64,000 bases of DNA from Malus domestica (GCF_042453785.1 NC_091664.1:30614501-30678500), one strand, 5' to 3'; counted from the stretch's first letter, positions 21,292-33,551 are shown. Notes: generated from the sequence alone by a model not told the origin. A program made the numbers and translations.

Positions 21292-23888
21292 TTATACCAT
21301 GGAGATTGTATCCTCTTCACTGTCCGTTTCATCAACCGGATCTTCCATCGGCATCTCTTGGGGACAGAAGAAAGGCTTCGGAGGCATCTGCAAGGCTTCG
21401 ACTTCACCTTCAAGCATCTCTACGACTTTGCTCATGGAAGGGCGATCCGCCGGCTTCAGTTGTATGCACCACAATGCAACCATGATCATCTTCTTGGCTA
21501 CTTGCTTATCATTCTCACAGGCATCAACAATTTCAACACTCAATCCCTTTTCTAGTTGATCATAAATCCAGGAAGGGAAGTATATTTGGCTTGAATTTTG
21601 TGCATGCGCATTCAAGTTCTTCCTCCGACCGGTCATTTCCATTAGCAACATTCCGAAGCTATAAACATCAGCTTTGTGCGAAACAGCTCCGAGGTTTCTG
21701 TAGAACATTTCTGGAGCTATATATCCCATCGTGCCTCTTGGAGCAGTAAGAGAAAGAGTGTTATGATCTCTAGGGTAAAGTCTTGCAAGACCAAAGTCGG
21801 AGATTTTAGCATTGAGGTTCTCATCAAGAAGAATGTTGTGAGGTTTGATGTCGAAGTGCAGAATTTGTATATCACATCCCTGGTGTAGATATTTGATTGC
21901 ACCAGCCACCCCGAGAGCTATCTCGTGCATTCTATCCCAACCAAGAACAACGCCTTTTTCTTTCTCCAAAAATATATATTTTTCGAGGGATCCATTAGGC
22001 ATGAAGTCGTAAACAAGAGCTCTTTTCGATCTCTCAGAACAGAATCCAATTAGTTGCACCACATTGACATGATGGATTCTTCCAATTGTAGCAACTTCAT
22101 TGATGAAATCTTGCCCTTCACCTTTGGATCCACTCAACATCTTGACTGCAACACGATGACCATCCGACAGCTCTCCTTTGAAGACGGAACCAAAGCCCCC
22201 CTTTCCGAGTTTATCTTTGAAATCCATTGTAATCTTCTTAATATCTGAATATGAATACCTTCTGGGCATAAGATTCTTGTATGCATCCAAGAATTCTTCA
22301 ACCGCCTCGTCCTTTCGGAATTTTTTCGAATAGACTCCTTGACTCAGTTGTTTTAGAGAAACTACGATCACCTTGACGTCCGAATAAAAATACTTTCTTC
22401 TCCTAACATTCTTGCATGCATCCAAGAACTTTTGAACTGAATCATTCAGGAGCTTTTTCCAAAAGCCTTTTTGACTGACTTTAATTTTTAACTCAATCAT
22501 CATTTTCATGATATCCGAAAACGAATACCTTGTCATTCGATTCTTGCAAGCAAGCAAGAATTCTTCTACTGCTTCATGCTTTGGGAACTTTTTCCAGTAC
22601 AGTTTGTAGCAACAGAAACCCAACAAAATAAAGCCGAGCATCATTCGCGCCATCAGAAACCACCCTGCCATAAGAACACAGGAGGGTATTAGAAGTTCAT
22701 CCTGTCATTGGAACTTGAATTTTCAAAATCCACCACGCAATACTAGCAAGTGTTCCTTTTATATCTCTATATTCTTTGGAATTTAATTTCAGCTAGTTAA
22801 AGAACATAAACATTCTTGAAAAAGACTTACCGATGATCTTGGCGGCTTCTATGAGATCTGTGTGAAAACAGAACGAAGGGAAAGGATTAAACCCAGCAAT
22901 TTTAAGACCAATATTATAACATTAGCTAGTAGAAAATGTGGTGCTAGTCAAAACTTACCGAGGAACATTCTTTCACCGAAACCTGCAAAAGTTCATTAGT
23001 GTCAGTAAGAGATTGAAGAAAAAATCTTTATTTTAATTCATATAAAATTAACTTGAATTCGTGACTGTTTGCCAAACTGATGAAACCATACTCACAGTAG
23101 AAGGATAGGTATCGGTCGTAGCAGTAACCGACGGGGGTAGCTGCGTACGAACCGTCGGGGCTAGCTGCATACGAACCGTCGGGGCTAGCTGCATACGAAC
23201 CGTCGGGAAGAAATCCACCCCAATAAAGCTCTATACCGCTTCTCAAATCATCACGGATGTGAGAAAATGAAAGGCCACTTCCAATTTGTGTGATGCCATA
23301 AGAAGACATAACGATTCCGGTCAGATTACAAGAGGGTTGAAGATTGTCCACTCCATCTTTCACCTTAATATAAGAATATGAGATTGTAGCAGATGATGAG
23401 TTAGTAGTACTGCAGTTGATTTTTACGTAATCCAGAGACTCAACGGGTGACAAGCAATCGAAGAAGGATATATAATTAGTGGTATAAATTGGGTCGTAAT
23501 AGCTGTATCTGTATTCATCCGCTGGCAAATATCCAGATTGTTTGAAATCATCAAACGTTAACCGGTTGAGTGGCCTAAAAGGGCAAGTATCGTTTAGCAA
23601 GCCAGGATCGACAACATGGATTGTTTGACGCTCATAGTCGATTGGCCCTTTGACATAATATGTAGCATTGAAGAGATTTAAGGTGGTTCGATTATGCTCG
23701 CACGATAGCTCAGCTGGATTGCTGGGGCAATTAACTTCAGAACCGGTTTTGAGGCTAAAGGGGTATCGAATGTCTAGGAGATCTCCACATGAAGCATTCC
23801 AACGACAGTTTTCTTCTTCCTTAGCATCATGACACACTACAAAGCTGATAGCTATGACACATGTTAGTAACCGGATTCTTCTCAGCAT
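21292..23888 (-). CDS. LRK10L-type receptor-like kinase with triplicated juxtamembrane segment
   Basis: Exons 23888-23096, 22982-22959, 22857-22831 and 22664-21292 give a 738-residue protein in one frame. Signal peptide [25 protein letters not shown]-type ectodomain starting [18 protein letters not shown]; then a DGSYAASP repeat near its end. Transmembrane segment about 283-302. The juxtamembrane block VEEFL.A.KN...RYSYSDI is present three times (about 313-343, 357-387, 402-433). Kinase: GKGGFGSV 435-442, VAVK lysine 456, [12 protein letters not shown] loop (non-RD, with F in place of R), [14 protein letters not shown]. Relatives include wheat Lr10-like and Arabidopsis LRK10L kinases, membrane proteins linked to pathogen and stress responses. 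Divergently paired with the next gene. Confidence 0.9.
23139..23215 (-). repeat. 24-bp tandem repeat coding SPDGSYAA
   Basis: Three adjoining copies of a 24-bp unit add DGSYAASP repeats to the receptor ectodomain just before its last cysteines. In frame, so length can vary without breaking the gene. Confidence 0.9.
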
Positions 23889-24534
23889 TGTAGTAAGCGA
23901 TAAGATGAACGGAACTGAGGAGGAAGAAAAGGAATGAAAACTTCTCGTTATTTAGGTCGGATTCTGTATATTCCACATGGACTTTTGGTAAAGCAAGAAA
24001 CTAAGTTGCTTGAACTTACCAAGAAAGGTCCCCTGTTTGGAAATTATTGGAGGATAAGTGGCTGGTTGCATTAGTCAAGGAGACAGGTGGCTGGTTATTT
24101 CGAAATTTCGGTTCGGTTTCGGCAAAAAACCGAACCAATAAGAACCGAACCCAGCCCTATCAGAAGCACTTTTAGTAAAAGTCTTCCAAAGCAAATTGAA
24201 ATTTATAATAAAATTGTAAGTGTTTCTTGGAAAACATTTCAAGTGTTTTTCGAAATAACCACATAGTAAATGTTTCTTTTAAAAAACACTTAAATGCTTT
24301 TTTTAAACACGAAGCACTTTTAACTTTGTGTATCAAACATAGTCAGAAGCGTTTTTGGTGATCTAAAAGCACTTTTAAAGAATGCATAATTGCAGGGATA
24401 AACAGGTATTGATGAGATGACCAAGACTAGTAAAGTGATAAGGCCATGGGTGGACACCAAACAATATATAAACTTACAAGAAGGCAAAAACTTTGGTAAC
24501 AACCGCCTTTGGCTCTGCCGAAAGAGAGGTAGAG
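23889..24534. promoter_or_regulatory. Shared divergent intergenic region of two receptor kinases
   Basis: 646 bp between the two start codons. It contains MITE-like debris with AAGCACTTTT motifs (24170-24370) and an AT-rich TATATAAA (24465-24472) about 63 bp upstream of the plus-strand ATG. Both promoters must lie here or inside the genes. Confidence 0.6.
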
Positions 24535-26596
24535 ATGAATACCGATAGCCTGCTCCTTCGGCCTCTGATTTTCTTGCTTGTAATTTTCTTCGCCACGGCC
24601 ATTAATGTTGTACCAAGCCAAGCTCCAGCCGATGATCATGGCGCTGGCTGCCGAATTTCACGGTGTAGGGATGATGGTCCCGTTATCAAGTTTCCCTTTC
24701 GCCGACAAGACGATCCCCGACACTGTGGCCATCCAGATTTTGAGGTTTCTTGCTTGGAAAACAAGACAATGATTCAGCTCTCATCGTCATCAGGACTGTT
24801 TGCCATACAAACAATAGATTACGAAGCGCAACAGTTTCGCGTCTACGATGCGAACGGTTGCCTCCCCAGACGCCTTCTTAACTTTACCCTCCCCATCGAC
24901 TCATCACAGCTCTTTCATATCTCCGATTATTTCCCGTCCAATGATTTCACGTATTTCGATTGCTATTCTACTTCAACGCGTACCACACCGATAGAAAACG
25001 TTACATTATTAAACTGTTCCACAGATGAAAACTTTACCACAATCTTCAATGAGCACTACTTTCCAATCAGCTGTCTCAGTGTCCCAGGGCACCAAGTTCT
25101 GGCTTTTCCACCCTCAGCTTCTGTCAAGGATTTGCCTGTGCCAACTTGTAGCACTTGGAGAGAACTCTCTCTTCCGTTACGAAATCTGGATCCTATTAAC
25201 AGTAAGTGTAAAGTGGACAGTTTTTTGTGGCTGGAATGGGATTCCTGGAATTTCCCATCATGCCAAAACTGTGGACGAGGTTGCTTTCTCAGTGACAGCA
25301 GCAATCAATTGGAGTGCTATCCTTCGCAACAGCGAAAAGGTACTTCTCCAACCTTACATTTCGATTCAGAAATTGCAATAACAAGATAACAACATATCCT
25401 GAATTAATTTACTTTGTTTCCTCCAATTCAACTCACTTTGTTTAACTTCCCTCTTTGTAATTTCAGGCCATGTATCAAGTAGGAGGTCGATTATCTGGGG
25501 AGCGAGCGTAGCTTCATTTGCTCTTATATCAGCGGTGGCCGCAGTAGTATTTTTTTTCCATGTAAAACGATCAAAGAGCATACAGGAAAAAGAGAATCAA
25601 CTCAAAGTTGAAAGGTTCCTAAAGGATCACAAATCTCACGTACCAACAAGATACTCCTACGCCGATATTAAAAAGATGACAAATGGATTCAAGAAAAAGT
25701 TAGGTGAAGGAGGTTTCGGAAGTGTTTACAGTGGAGAGCTTCCGATTAATGGAGTTCCAGTCGCCGTAAAAGTCCTCAGTGACTCGAAAGGAAATGGAGA
25801 AGATTTTGTTAATGAAGTGGGAACCATTGGCAGAATTCATCATGTCAATGTGGTTCGTCTACTAGGGTTTTCTGCCGAAGTAGGCAAACGTGCGCTTCTT
25901 TACGAGCTCATGCCAAACAGGTCCCTAGAGAACTTCATCACATCTAAAGATCAATCCAATAACACTTTGTTTGATTGGCAGAAACTTCATAACATCGTCA
26001 ATGGTATAGCGAAGGGAATCGAGTATCTTCACCAAGGGTGCGACCGCATGATCCTCCACTTCGATATCAAGCCTCATAACATACTGTTAGACCATGATTT
26101 CAATCCTAAGATCTCAGATTTTGGTCTGGCTAAACTCTGTTCCAAAGAAGACAGTATCATATCTATGACAGCTGCTAGAGGCACCGTGGGCTACATTGCA
26201 CCAGAAGTGTTTAACGGGAACTTCGGGAGCGTGTCACACAAGTCAGATGTGTACAGTTTCGGGATGCTGGTGCTTGAGATTGTTGGAGCTAGGAAGGAGG
26301 AGACTTCTCTTGCTTCTGGCAACAATGAGGTCTACTTTCCAGAATTGGTTTACAATCGTCTCGTTCAAGGAGAAGCGTTGGATTTGAAGCTAGATACCGA
26401 TGAGGACACTCAGATTGCTAAGAAACTAGTCATTGTGGCACTTTGGTGCATCCAGTGGTACCCGGTGAATCGCCCTCCCATGAAAGCAGTTGTTAGAATG
26501 CTAGAAGGAGGCTCTGAAAACTTGAGCATGCCGCCAAATCCATTTGCTTCCACTAGTGCACAGACAGATCAACCAAGAACAACACTGTCAAGTTAA
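24535..26596 (+). CDS. LRK10L-type receptor-like kinase
   Basis: Exons 24535-25339 and 25467-26596 (GTACTT...CAG) encode 644 residues. Signal peptide LIFLLVIFFATAINVV; GUB_WAK-type domain (CRISRCRDDG...IKFPF); WAK-associated cysteines near CQNCGRGC; transmembrane helix about 276-298; a single juxtamembrane block VERFLKDHKSHVPTRYSYAD; kinase with GEGGFGSV (348-355), VAVK (lysine 370), [26 protein letters not shown] and SHKSDVYSFGM. All catalytic residues are present; the loop is non-RD as in its neighbour. The ATG at 24535 is preferred because it opens a proper signal peptide and upstream frames have no ATG. Probably a plasma-membrane receptor; the ligand is unknown. Confidence 0.92.
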
Positions 26597-27854
26597 ATAG
26601 TCACACTAAATAGTTGTGTCCTGCATATTTGTAAAAACAGCACGAAAACTACAATTACAAGTGCTTTCTAATAAAATTTTACTGCCTAGTGGCTAGTAAA
26701 TTATCATTTTTACCATGTTTTCGGTTAGAACGGTCTATTAGAATGTAAAACCAATTGACAATGAATAGAAAGGCCAGATCTTTTAAACTGTTCTGCAAAG
26801 CTTAATATCTCAGGGCGTGTTTACATATGGGTCTGACTATTCCTCTGTTTACCAACTTAAGCGGAATGCATAGTTCTGCGGACCCTACGTAAAATCAGGA
26901 ATTCAATTACTGATATCGTTGGAATTGGATTACCTTGGACGAAGGTAGTATTTGGATTCCGGGGAGAAGGCTCCATCCGGAATCAAATTATTCTTCCCAA
27001 AATGCCCTTCATCTTCAGTACTCCTTTCGATCGCTCCTGCGCCACATCTTCCATCTCTGCGTGTAGCCATGCCTTACTCCCCCAGTCACTGCCTCACAAA
27101 ACCCAACCCCCAAACCGGATTCAAGAATTTATCACCCAAACCCCAGATATTAAACCCACAGATCCAGTGAAGAAATCACTCAAAACCTAGAAAATCTTGA
27201 AATTGAAATACTTGGCAGGTATGAGGGGTGGTGATTGTGGGGTAGGTTGAGTGGGGAAGATGAAAGAGAGGGGGTAAAGGGTAGGGATGAGTTTTTATCT
27301 TCTGCTGGGGAAGATGAAAGTGAGGGGTTGTGATTATGAGGGTCTGTTCGCTTGACCCACCGCCTCACCATTTCCAGCATATAAACAACTCCCTCTCTCT
27401 TCCATTCTAACTCTTCACTTTAATCAAATTAATAAAAATAACTAATGAAAAGATTATTAAAAATATATATGGGAAACAAATAAAACAAAAAAAAATAAGG
27501 GCATTTTAGTAATCATATTAATTTATATTCCGATTCAGGTGAATTAGTAAACAACTTATATGAATTTCGTTTCATTTTTACTCCGATTCTAGAACCATTA
27601 AGTAAATAGCTTCAACAGGAATCTGATTCTGACTCATTCTCAATCCAATTCTTCTATTTTGATTACGGTTACGTAAACGCGCCCTCAATTTAAAAATTAC
27701 GCTCCCAACACACATCCCCTATCTCATGTGTAGCAGCACACATAAATAATACATATCGAGTGACATGAAAGCACATGTTGCAAACACTTGAATAGTCCGC
27801 TCTTATAAATACAATGTAAGTATTCCACTTCAAAACTAATTGGAAAAAGATGAA
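26597..27854. other. Intergenic, no gene seen
   Basis: 3' flank of the kinase, then AT-rich DNA. 27230-27330 has a GA/CT-rich stretch with short open frames of biased composition only. Confidence 0.6.
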
Positions 27855-28520
27855 GGGTCCACAATCATTTAAACTAATAAGTGCGTTGAGCCCATGTGAC
27901 ATGTTTGAATTTCATAGTAGGAGACAACACGGGACTTTGACAGATTCATCCAGAAATCGGAATGAGGATTATCTCCGGATATTCTTTGTTCGGATTCCAG
28001 AAATCTTTAATCGTGTTCATTCATCATACATCGTGAGGTCAGAAATCATTTGAATTTTTTTTATTTTAAATTGTATACAAACAGTATTTAACAAAAACTG
28101 ATCGCATCATGTACTATAAATAGACATAATTAAAGAATTTTCAGAATTCTTACAAAAAGAATTTGAAGAAAATTCTCTTTCCAGAAATCCCACCACAATT
28201 TCTGCCAAGACCAATTGAGAAATGTATACTTTTTCATATAACGCATTAATTTACCACAATTTCTGCCAAGACCAAATGGGAAATGTATACTTTTTCATAT
28301 AACGCATTAATTCACCAATTATTCACGTCATGGAGTATGGAACACTTTGTCAGAAATTGTGGTCCTGGTATTGGCAGTGTTCCGGATGAAATTACTTACA
28401 AGTTTCCTTGGAAGACTTTGACAGACTATTCGACGTCAATGATAGTTGACAGGTGCATTTTATCCCAAAAGACAAAGAGACACCAACATTCAACGAATTA
28501 ATAATTTAAAGTTGAAAAGT
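27855..28520. repeat. Duplicated non-coding block, copy 1
   Basis: Shares long stretches with 30640-31155 (for example 'catgtgacatgtttgaattt', 'tttccttggaagactttg', 'ataacgcattaatt'). Within copy 1, a roughly 70-bp piece at 28193-28255 is repeated at 28256-28315. An open frame around 28339-28501 (PDEITYKFPWKTL) occurs in both copies but is too short to assign. Confidence 0.65.
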
Positions 28521-29130
28521 AGACCTGATAATTTTTTACATGATTTATTAACACGATATATAAATAATAGAAAAATAACGAATTTTAAGTAAACATGATA
28601 ACTAATCGAATCGTTATTAGGTCACATGATAAGAACTCGTTAATAGCATATCCTTATCAGATTTACACGAAGGTGAAACACTAGTTAACTGTTTCGACAC
28701 TTTAAGAAAAAATTATTTTGATGATTTTAATTTTTTAAACTATTAAAAAAAATTTACTATAAAATACAATAACCTTAGTATATATATTGTGTTCTAAATA
28801 TGTATTATTGTATTATTATTCTATGTAAATTAAAAAAAATTAAATCTTATTTATTTATTTTTATACTAAAAAGTGAGATTTAAAAAATTATAAAACACAT
28901 TAAAAATAAAATATCAAGTAATTTAAAAATACCAAACACATTAAAAAAAATTATAATATTAATTTACAAGTGCGAAAAATATAAAAATAATATGTAAACT
29001 GATCGCACCCTTTACGCTTTGAGGATGGACACATCGTCGTTTAAGTTTTTAAAACCATACAAACCCTTGTGAATATTATTTTTAAGGGAGTTCAAAAAAT
29101 AAATAAAAATCATAATCATTAATGTACAAG
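28521..29130. other. AT-rich, nothing identified
   Basis: Very AT-rich low-complexity DNA without recognisable genes or elements. Confidence 0.5.
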
Positions 29131-29131
29131 T

Positions 29132-29842
29132 CTGATGAAAAACCAACTCCCTTCACTTTGCATATCCTTGAACATTTGGCTAACTCCCTTCATTTTGCAT
29201 ATCATTGAACATTTGGCATTTTGTGGTAATGTACTAATTTATTTTTCATTAGGCTCTTATTTTGTAGTATATAATACTTGAAAAACAATTTTTTTTTTTA
29301 ATTTTTATGTTTTGAAGTAATATTTATGTGACAATGTAGTATGTATATACTAATTTAGTATTATGTTTTGCATTTCTTTTGGGTCAAATTATGTTTTTCA
29401 TTTTCATTATTTATTAATTTAAAATATATTTTCTTTAACGGGTAATGGGTCGGGTCATATTATCTGATAATATTAACGGGTCAATTTCGAATCGGGTCAT
29501 ATTACCCTTTTACTTTAATGTGTGTTACACTTAAACGATTATTACATGGTCGTTTAGATTTTAAAAACCCTCCAAATCTCATGAAAAACTAACTCCCTTC
29601 ATTTTGCATATCCTTGAACATTTGGCTAACTCCCTTAATTTTGCATATCCTTGAACATTTGGCATTTTGTGGTAATGTACTAATGTTTTTTCATTAGGCT
29701 CATATTTTGGGGTACATAATACTTGAAAGACAAATATTTTTTTTATTTTTATGTTTTGAAGTAATATTTATGTGACAATGTAATATGCATATACTAATTT
29801 AGTATTATGTTTTGCATTTCTTTTGGGTCAAAATATGTTTTT
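29132..29842. repeat. Direct duplication of about 265 bp
   Basis: 29132-29399 and 29577-29842 are near-identical blocks (both end 'gcatttcttttgggtcaaa'). Each begins with two copies of a 'aactcccttcattttgcata' subunit. They are separated by about 175 bp. Confidence 0.85.
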
Positions 29843-30225
29843 TGTCACATCCCAACCCGGGCCCCCACCACATCCCGGGTTTGACTCCACCGTAGCACGA
29901 TATTGTCTAATTTGGGCCCCGATCACGCCCTCACAGTTTTGTTTCTGGGAACTCACACGAGAACTTCCCAGTGGGTCACCCATCATGAAAATGCTCTCGC
30001 GTGAACTCGCTTAACTTAGGAGTTCCGATGGAACCCGAAACCAATGAGTTCCCAAAATACCTCGTGCTAAGTAGAGATGAGAATATACATATAAGACTTA
30101 AATAATCCACTCCGTTGGGCGATGTGGGATGTTACAATCCACCCCCTTAGGGGCCCAACGTCCTCGTCAGCACACTTCTGGCCAGGGATTGGCTCTGATA
30201 CCAAACTGACACACCCCGACCCGGA
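29843..30225 (-). mobile_element. Cassandra-like TRIM, 5' truncated
   Basis: On the minus strand: a remnant of the 5' LTR end, primer site TGGTATCAGAGCC (30203-30191), a short interior, polypurine CCCCTAAGGGGGTGGAT (30153-30137), then a complete 294-bp 3' LTR 30136-29843 (TGTAACATCCC to GATGTGACA). The LTR holds a 5S rRNA-like segment. The 5' LTR is reduced to about 20 bp beside 30206. Identity with Cassandra rests on this 5S motif and layout. Confidence 0.88.
29950..30031 (-). promoter_or_regulatory. 5S rRNA-like internal promoter region in LTR
   Basis: Reads CATCGGAACTCCTAAGTTAA, GCGAGAG, then GATGGGTGACCCACTGGGAA, closely following plant 5S rRNA through the box A to box C region. In Cassandra elements this segment is proposed to recruit Pol III. 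Confidence 0.85.
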
Positions 30226-30639
30226 TTGTCCACTAAGGCTCTGAATCGAGCTGTGTTGACCCAGATTGTCCATTAATTGTCAAATGATTTTTTTATTTTT
30301 ATAAATGAACGATATTATCTACACTAAGGGAGAGATGATGAGTTTAGCCTCACAATAGGCTAGCAATAATATGATTCAATTAATTGTTTATTAAATATTA
30401 TTTTCTTTATTATTAATGTAAATTCTATAGAGATCGATTTTATGATGTGAATTCAACTGCTTTAATTAGCTTGTGAGTGATTTCTTCTAGCATGATCTAA
30501 AATTATTCATTTACTTCAAATATTTGACTTTCCTTTTGTCAATTTACGCATATAAATACATTTAAAACATATAAGTCGCAAATAACACGTCGTGATTCAA
30601 AAAATATCTTCTACATGAAGGCTAGTTTAAACAAAACGC
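30226..30639. other. Intergenic, nothing identified
   Basis: AT-rich sequence between the Cassandra-like element and the second duplicated block. Confidence 0.5.
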
Positions 30640-31155
30640 GTTGAACCCATGTGACACGTTTGAATTTCATAATAGGACACAACACGCATAATGATGCTAG
30701 GATTTTGACAAGTCCATCCAGAAACCGCACAACAATTTCTGCCAAGATCAAATGGGAAATGAGATCAAATCAAATATTATGCACCTAAAATGGGTGTGGC
30801 CTTTGTGGCCACAATAAGTATCTGACACATATTAAATTCATGACAACAAAATTAAGAAAAATTAAGATATTGAATACGTGTCAGACACTTATTGAGATCA
30901 TAGATAGGCCACACCCATTTTAAGTGCAGAAGATTTGGTCTCATGGGAAATGTATTCTTTTCACATAACGCATTAATTGACCAATTATTCACACCAATGG
31001 AGTTTGGAGTTTGGATGAAATAACTTACAAGTTTCCTTGGAAGACTTTGAACAGACTATTCAATGACAATAATAGTTGATAGGTGCATTTAGACCAATAG
31101 ACAAAGAGACGCCGATATTCAACAAATTAATAAATTAAAGTTGAAAAGTCTTCGG
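30640..31155. repeat. Duplicated non-coding block, copy 2
   Basis: Counterpart of 27855-28520, lacking the internal tandem piece. About 165 bp (30775-30945) are inserted here, with inverted ends (AAATGGGTGTGGCC / GGCCACACCCATTTTA), a likely separate MITE. Confidence 0.6.
30775..30945. mobile_element. Small MITE with GGGTGTGGCC inverted ends
   Basis: Terminal inverted repeats ATGCACCTAAAATGGGTGTG and its imperfect complement (CACACCCATTTTAAGTGCAG) flank about 120 bp with internal complementarity around TGTCAGACACTTATT. Confidence 0.6.
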
Positions 31156-31163
31156 AACCTTTT

Positions 31164-31666
31164 AGGGCTGGTTTGGAGTTTTGGTATTTAAAAAAAAAAA
31201 ACAGCTTATTAAAACAATCTAGAACGTGTTCGATAAAATAAAAAGATGTAATTTTTTTTTAAATGCTATCAATAATAGTAGAAAAATATATAAAATCAGA
31301 AGTAGAGTTTACCATGCTTCTAAAAAAATGTTTATTTTTTCAAAGCATAGTGAACAAAAACATTTTCAAATGACAAGTATAGTCCCGCATATTTTACAAA
31401 TTTACAATTTTTGTACCTGTATTATTCTCATTGGCAATTATTATACCACATTAAATATCATTTATATTTTTAGTCATTTAACATATTTACAACAATTTTA
31501 TATAATAGTTTACCAAACACTAAGATATTGTTTTTTTTTTGTTAAAAACACTTTTACAAAAAAAAATTTATCAAACACTCAACAACTTAATTTTACTGCT
31601 GTTTATTCTCACAACATAGTAGAAACAATTTTTTTTTTTAAAGTACAACAATATCAAACTAGCATT
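31164..31666. mobile_element. Diverged MITE related to 34670-35048
   Basis: Starts GGGCTGGTTTGG and ends near 'caaactagca'. Internal motifs ('accaaacac', 'tgctgtttattctcacaaca') match the PIF-type MITE family. The long plus-strand open frame across it (31226-31669) is AT-biased and not a gene. Confidence 0.55.
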
Positions 31667-32573
31667 TAATACCAAATACATCGGTTTCAACTTTCAGGTC
31701 TTCTTTTCTACTTTTCCTTGTAGTTCACTACATTTTTTTCTTCTTATTACAAGCGATATTAGTATTGTTATTCAAAACTATATTGTTTCGTGATTACAAG
31801 CGATATTAATATTTCCCATGAAGAGGGTAGCGTTTGAATCCGGAATACGCAAGTTAAACTTAAAAAGGAGGAAAACCTATCCAACCAGGAGGCAATCCAC
31901 TATCAATTACTCACTCTTATTTTCAACCGGCCCGCATTTTGTCGTGTTTGTTTGTTTCACAACAACTTTTTGGGCCGGGCTTAAGTTCTTGGAGGCAGAC
32001 ATAGGCCATTTAAGTATGCGTCCTAAATGGAGGTTTTTGGGACACAAATTTAAACTTAAATTTGGATTGGCCCTAAAACTTGAAAACTAATTTATCTATG
32101 CACGCAAGTGGCCATTTTCAATTGTGATGGAAATGTGTTGTATCCTTGTATGACGGTATGAGTTTGAATTTTGTCGGTAATTAATCTAACATCTAACTTA
32201 CTAACTTTATCGCTCGACTCAAAAAAAAGGAAAAAAAAACTTATCTATGCATGAGATTCCACTGTAACAATACTCCCATAATTACAAACTGCCACACATT
32301 AAACTTCTCCACATGCCAAAGAGAGCAGCATTATACTAAGAAGGATTACGTATCTATAAAAAATTTAGCATAAAATAAGTGATTCAAAACCCGTTTCAAC
32401 TCGTTCCAAATTTCCGAGTAATAGACAATTCCCTTTGCCTAAAAGAAACCCTGCTCTCGAAACTCCCAAAATTTTTAATGGCTGATCTGATAGAAATTTT
32501 CAAACAGTAAAATTGAAGCTTTATATGAGTAATCTCTAGTTTTTCCAAAGATGTAGGGATATTACTACAAGAC
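31667..32573. other. Intergenic, no gene seen
   Basis: AT-rich. ORF 31818-32090 shows no known domain. Confidence 0.5.
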
Positions 32574-33110
32574 TTATATGGGACTCCATTTTACTTGCAC
32601 CATGGAAGCCGTTTCTATAGCAGTATCTGTAAGCCTACATGTCTCTTCGACATCCGTCTCATCAGGTGGATCCTCCATCGGCATATCTTGGGGACAGAAG
32701 AAAGGTTTCGGTGGCATTTGCAAGTCTTCGACTTCACCTTCAAGCATCTCCACAACTTTTCTCATAGAAGGGCGATCTGCCGGCTTCAATTGTACGCACC
32801 ACAGTGCAACCATGATCATCTTCTTTGCTACTTTCTTATCATTTTCACAGGCATTCTCAATTTCTATGCTCAATTCTTTTTCTAGTTGATCATAAATCCA
32901 AAAGGGAAGTACATATATTTGGCTTGTATTTTCTGCATGAGCATGCATTCAAGTTCTTTTTGCCTCCTCTCATTTCCAATAAAAACATCCCAAAGCTATG
33001 TATCCCATTGTGCTCCTTGCAGCAGTAACAGAAATGGTGGTGTGATCTTTAGGGTAAAATCTGCATATCACAGCACTGATGTAGATATGCTTGAGGAATG
33101 CCGGTTGAAA
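32574..33110 (-). pseudogene. LRK10L kinase C-terminal fragment
   Basis: The minus strand 32948-32574 is a close copy of the end of the kinase gene at 21292 ([56 protein letters not shown]). The original stop is lost (TAA to CAA) and the frame runs eight more codons to WSPI. Beyond 32948 the match continues to about 33110 with deletions (traces of the GTMGYI and KFYPKDHTT segments). The P-loop and catalytic loop are absent. A partial duplicate about 11 kb from its source, same strand. Confidence 0.9.
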
Positions 33111-33551
33111 AAACTAAATTCCATATGTTGATTAGGTCAATGCTTTGGTAAATAATTAGATGTACCCTTTTCTTGGGCTGGAAACTGATTAACTATAGTT
33201 TACTAAACATTTTTGAATATTTCTTACATAAAATTACTCTCTCTATTCTAATTACTCGAATTTAATCGTTCCCTTGGTTATCAAGAGCCACGGGCTAAGA
33301 GTTATGACATGCCATTTTCCTAATCTGAGTTATGACATGCCATTTTCCTTTTAAAAGATATTTATATGGATGTTCAAAACGTATATTTAGCTGTGCCGGA
33401 AAAGACTAGTTTCCCTTTTTTTCTTTATGGAAATCCAAGTACTTAAGATTTTGATGGAGCAATTGTCGATTATATTATCTTCAGAATGCAAAACTAGGTT
33501 TCATGCATCTCTAAGCTATCTGTATTTTTGGATCCTGTTGAACCCTTTCAG

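Noticed and set aside
26952-27190. Proline/serine-rich short frames downstream of the second kinase
   Set aside because: Overlapping frames on both strands in compositionally biased DNA; no conserved sequence.
31226-31669. 147-codon plus-strand open frame
   Set aside because: Extreme AT bias (F, N, I, Y, K rich), lies in a MITE-like repeat, no domain, no codon pattern.
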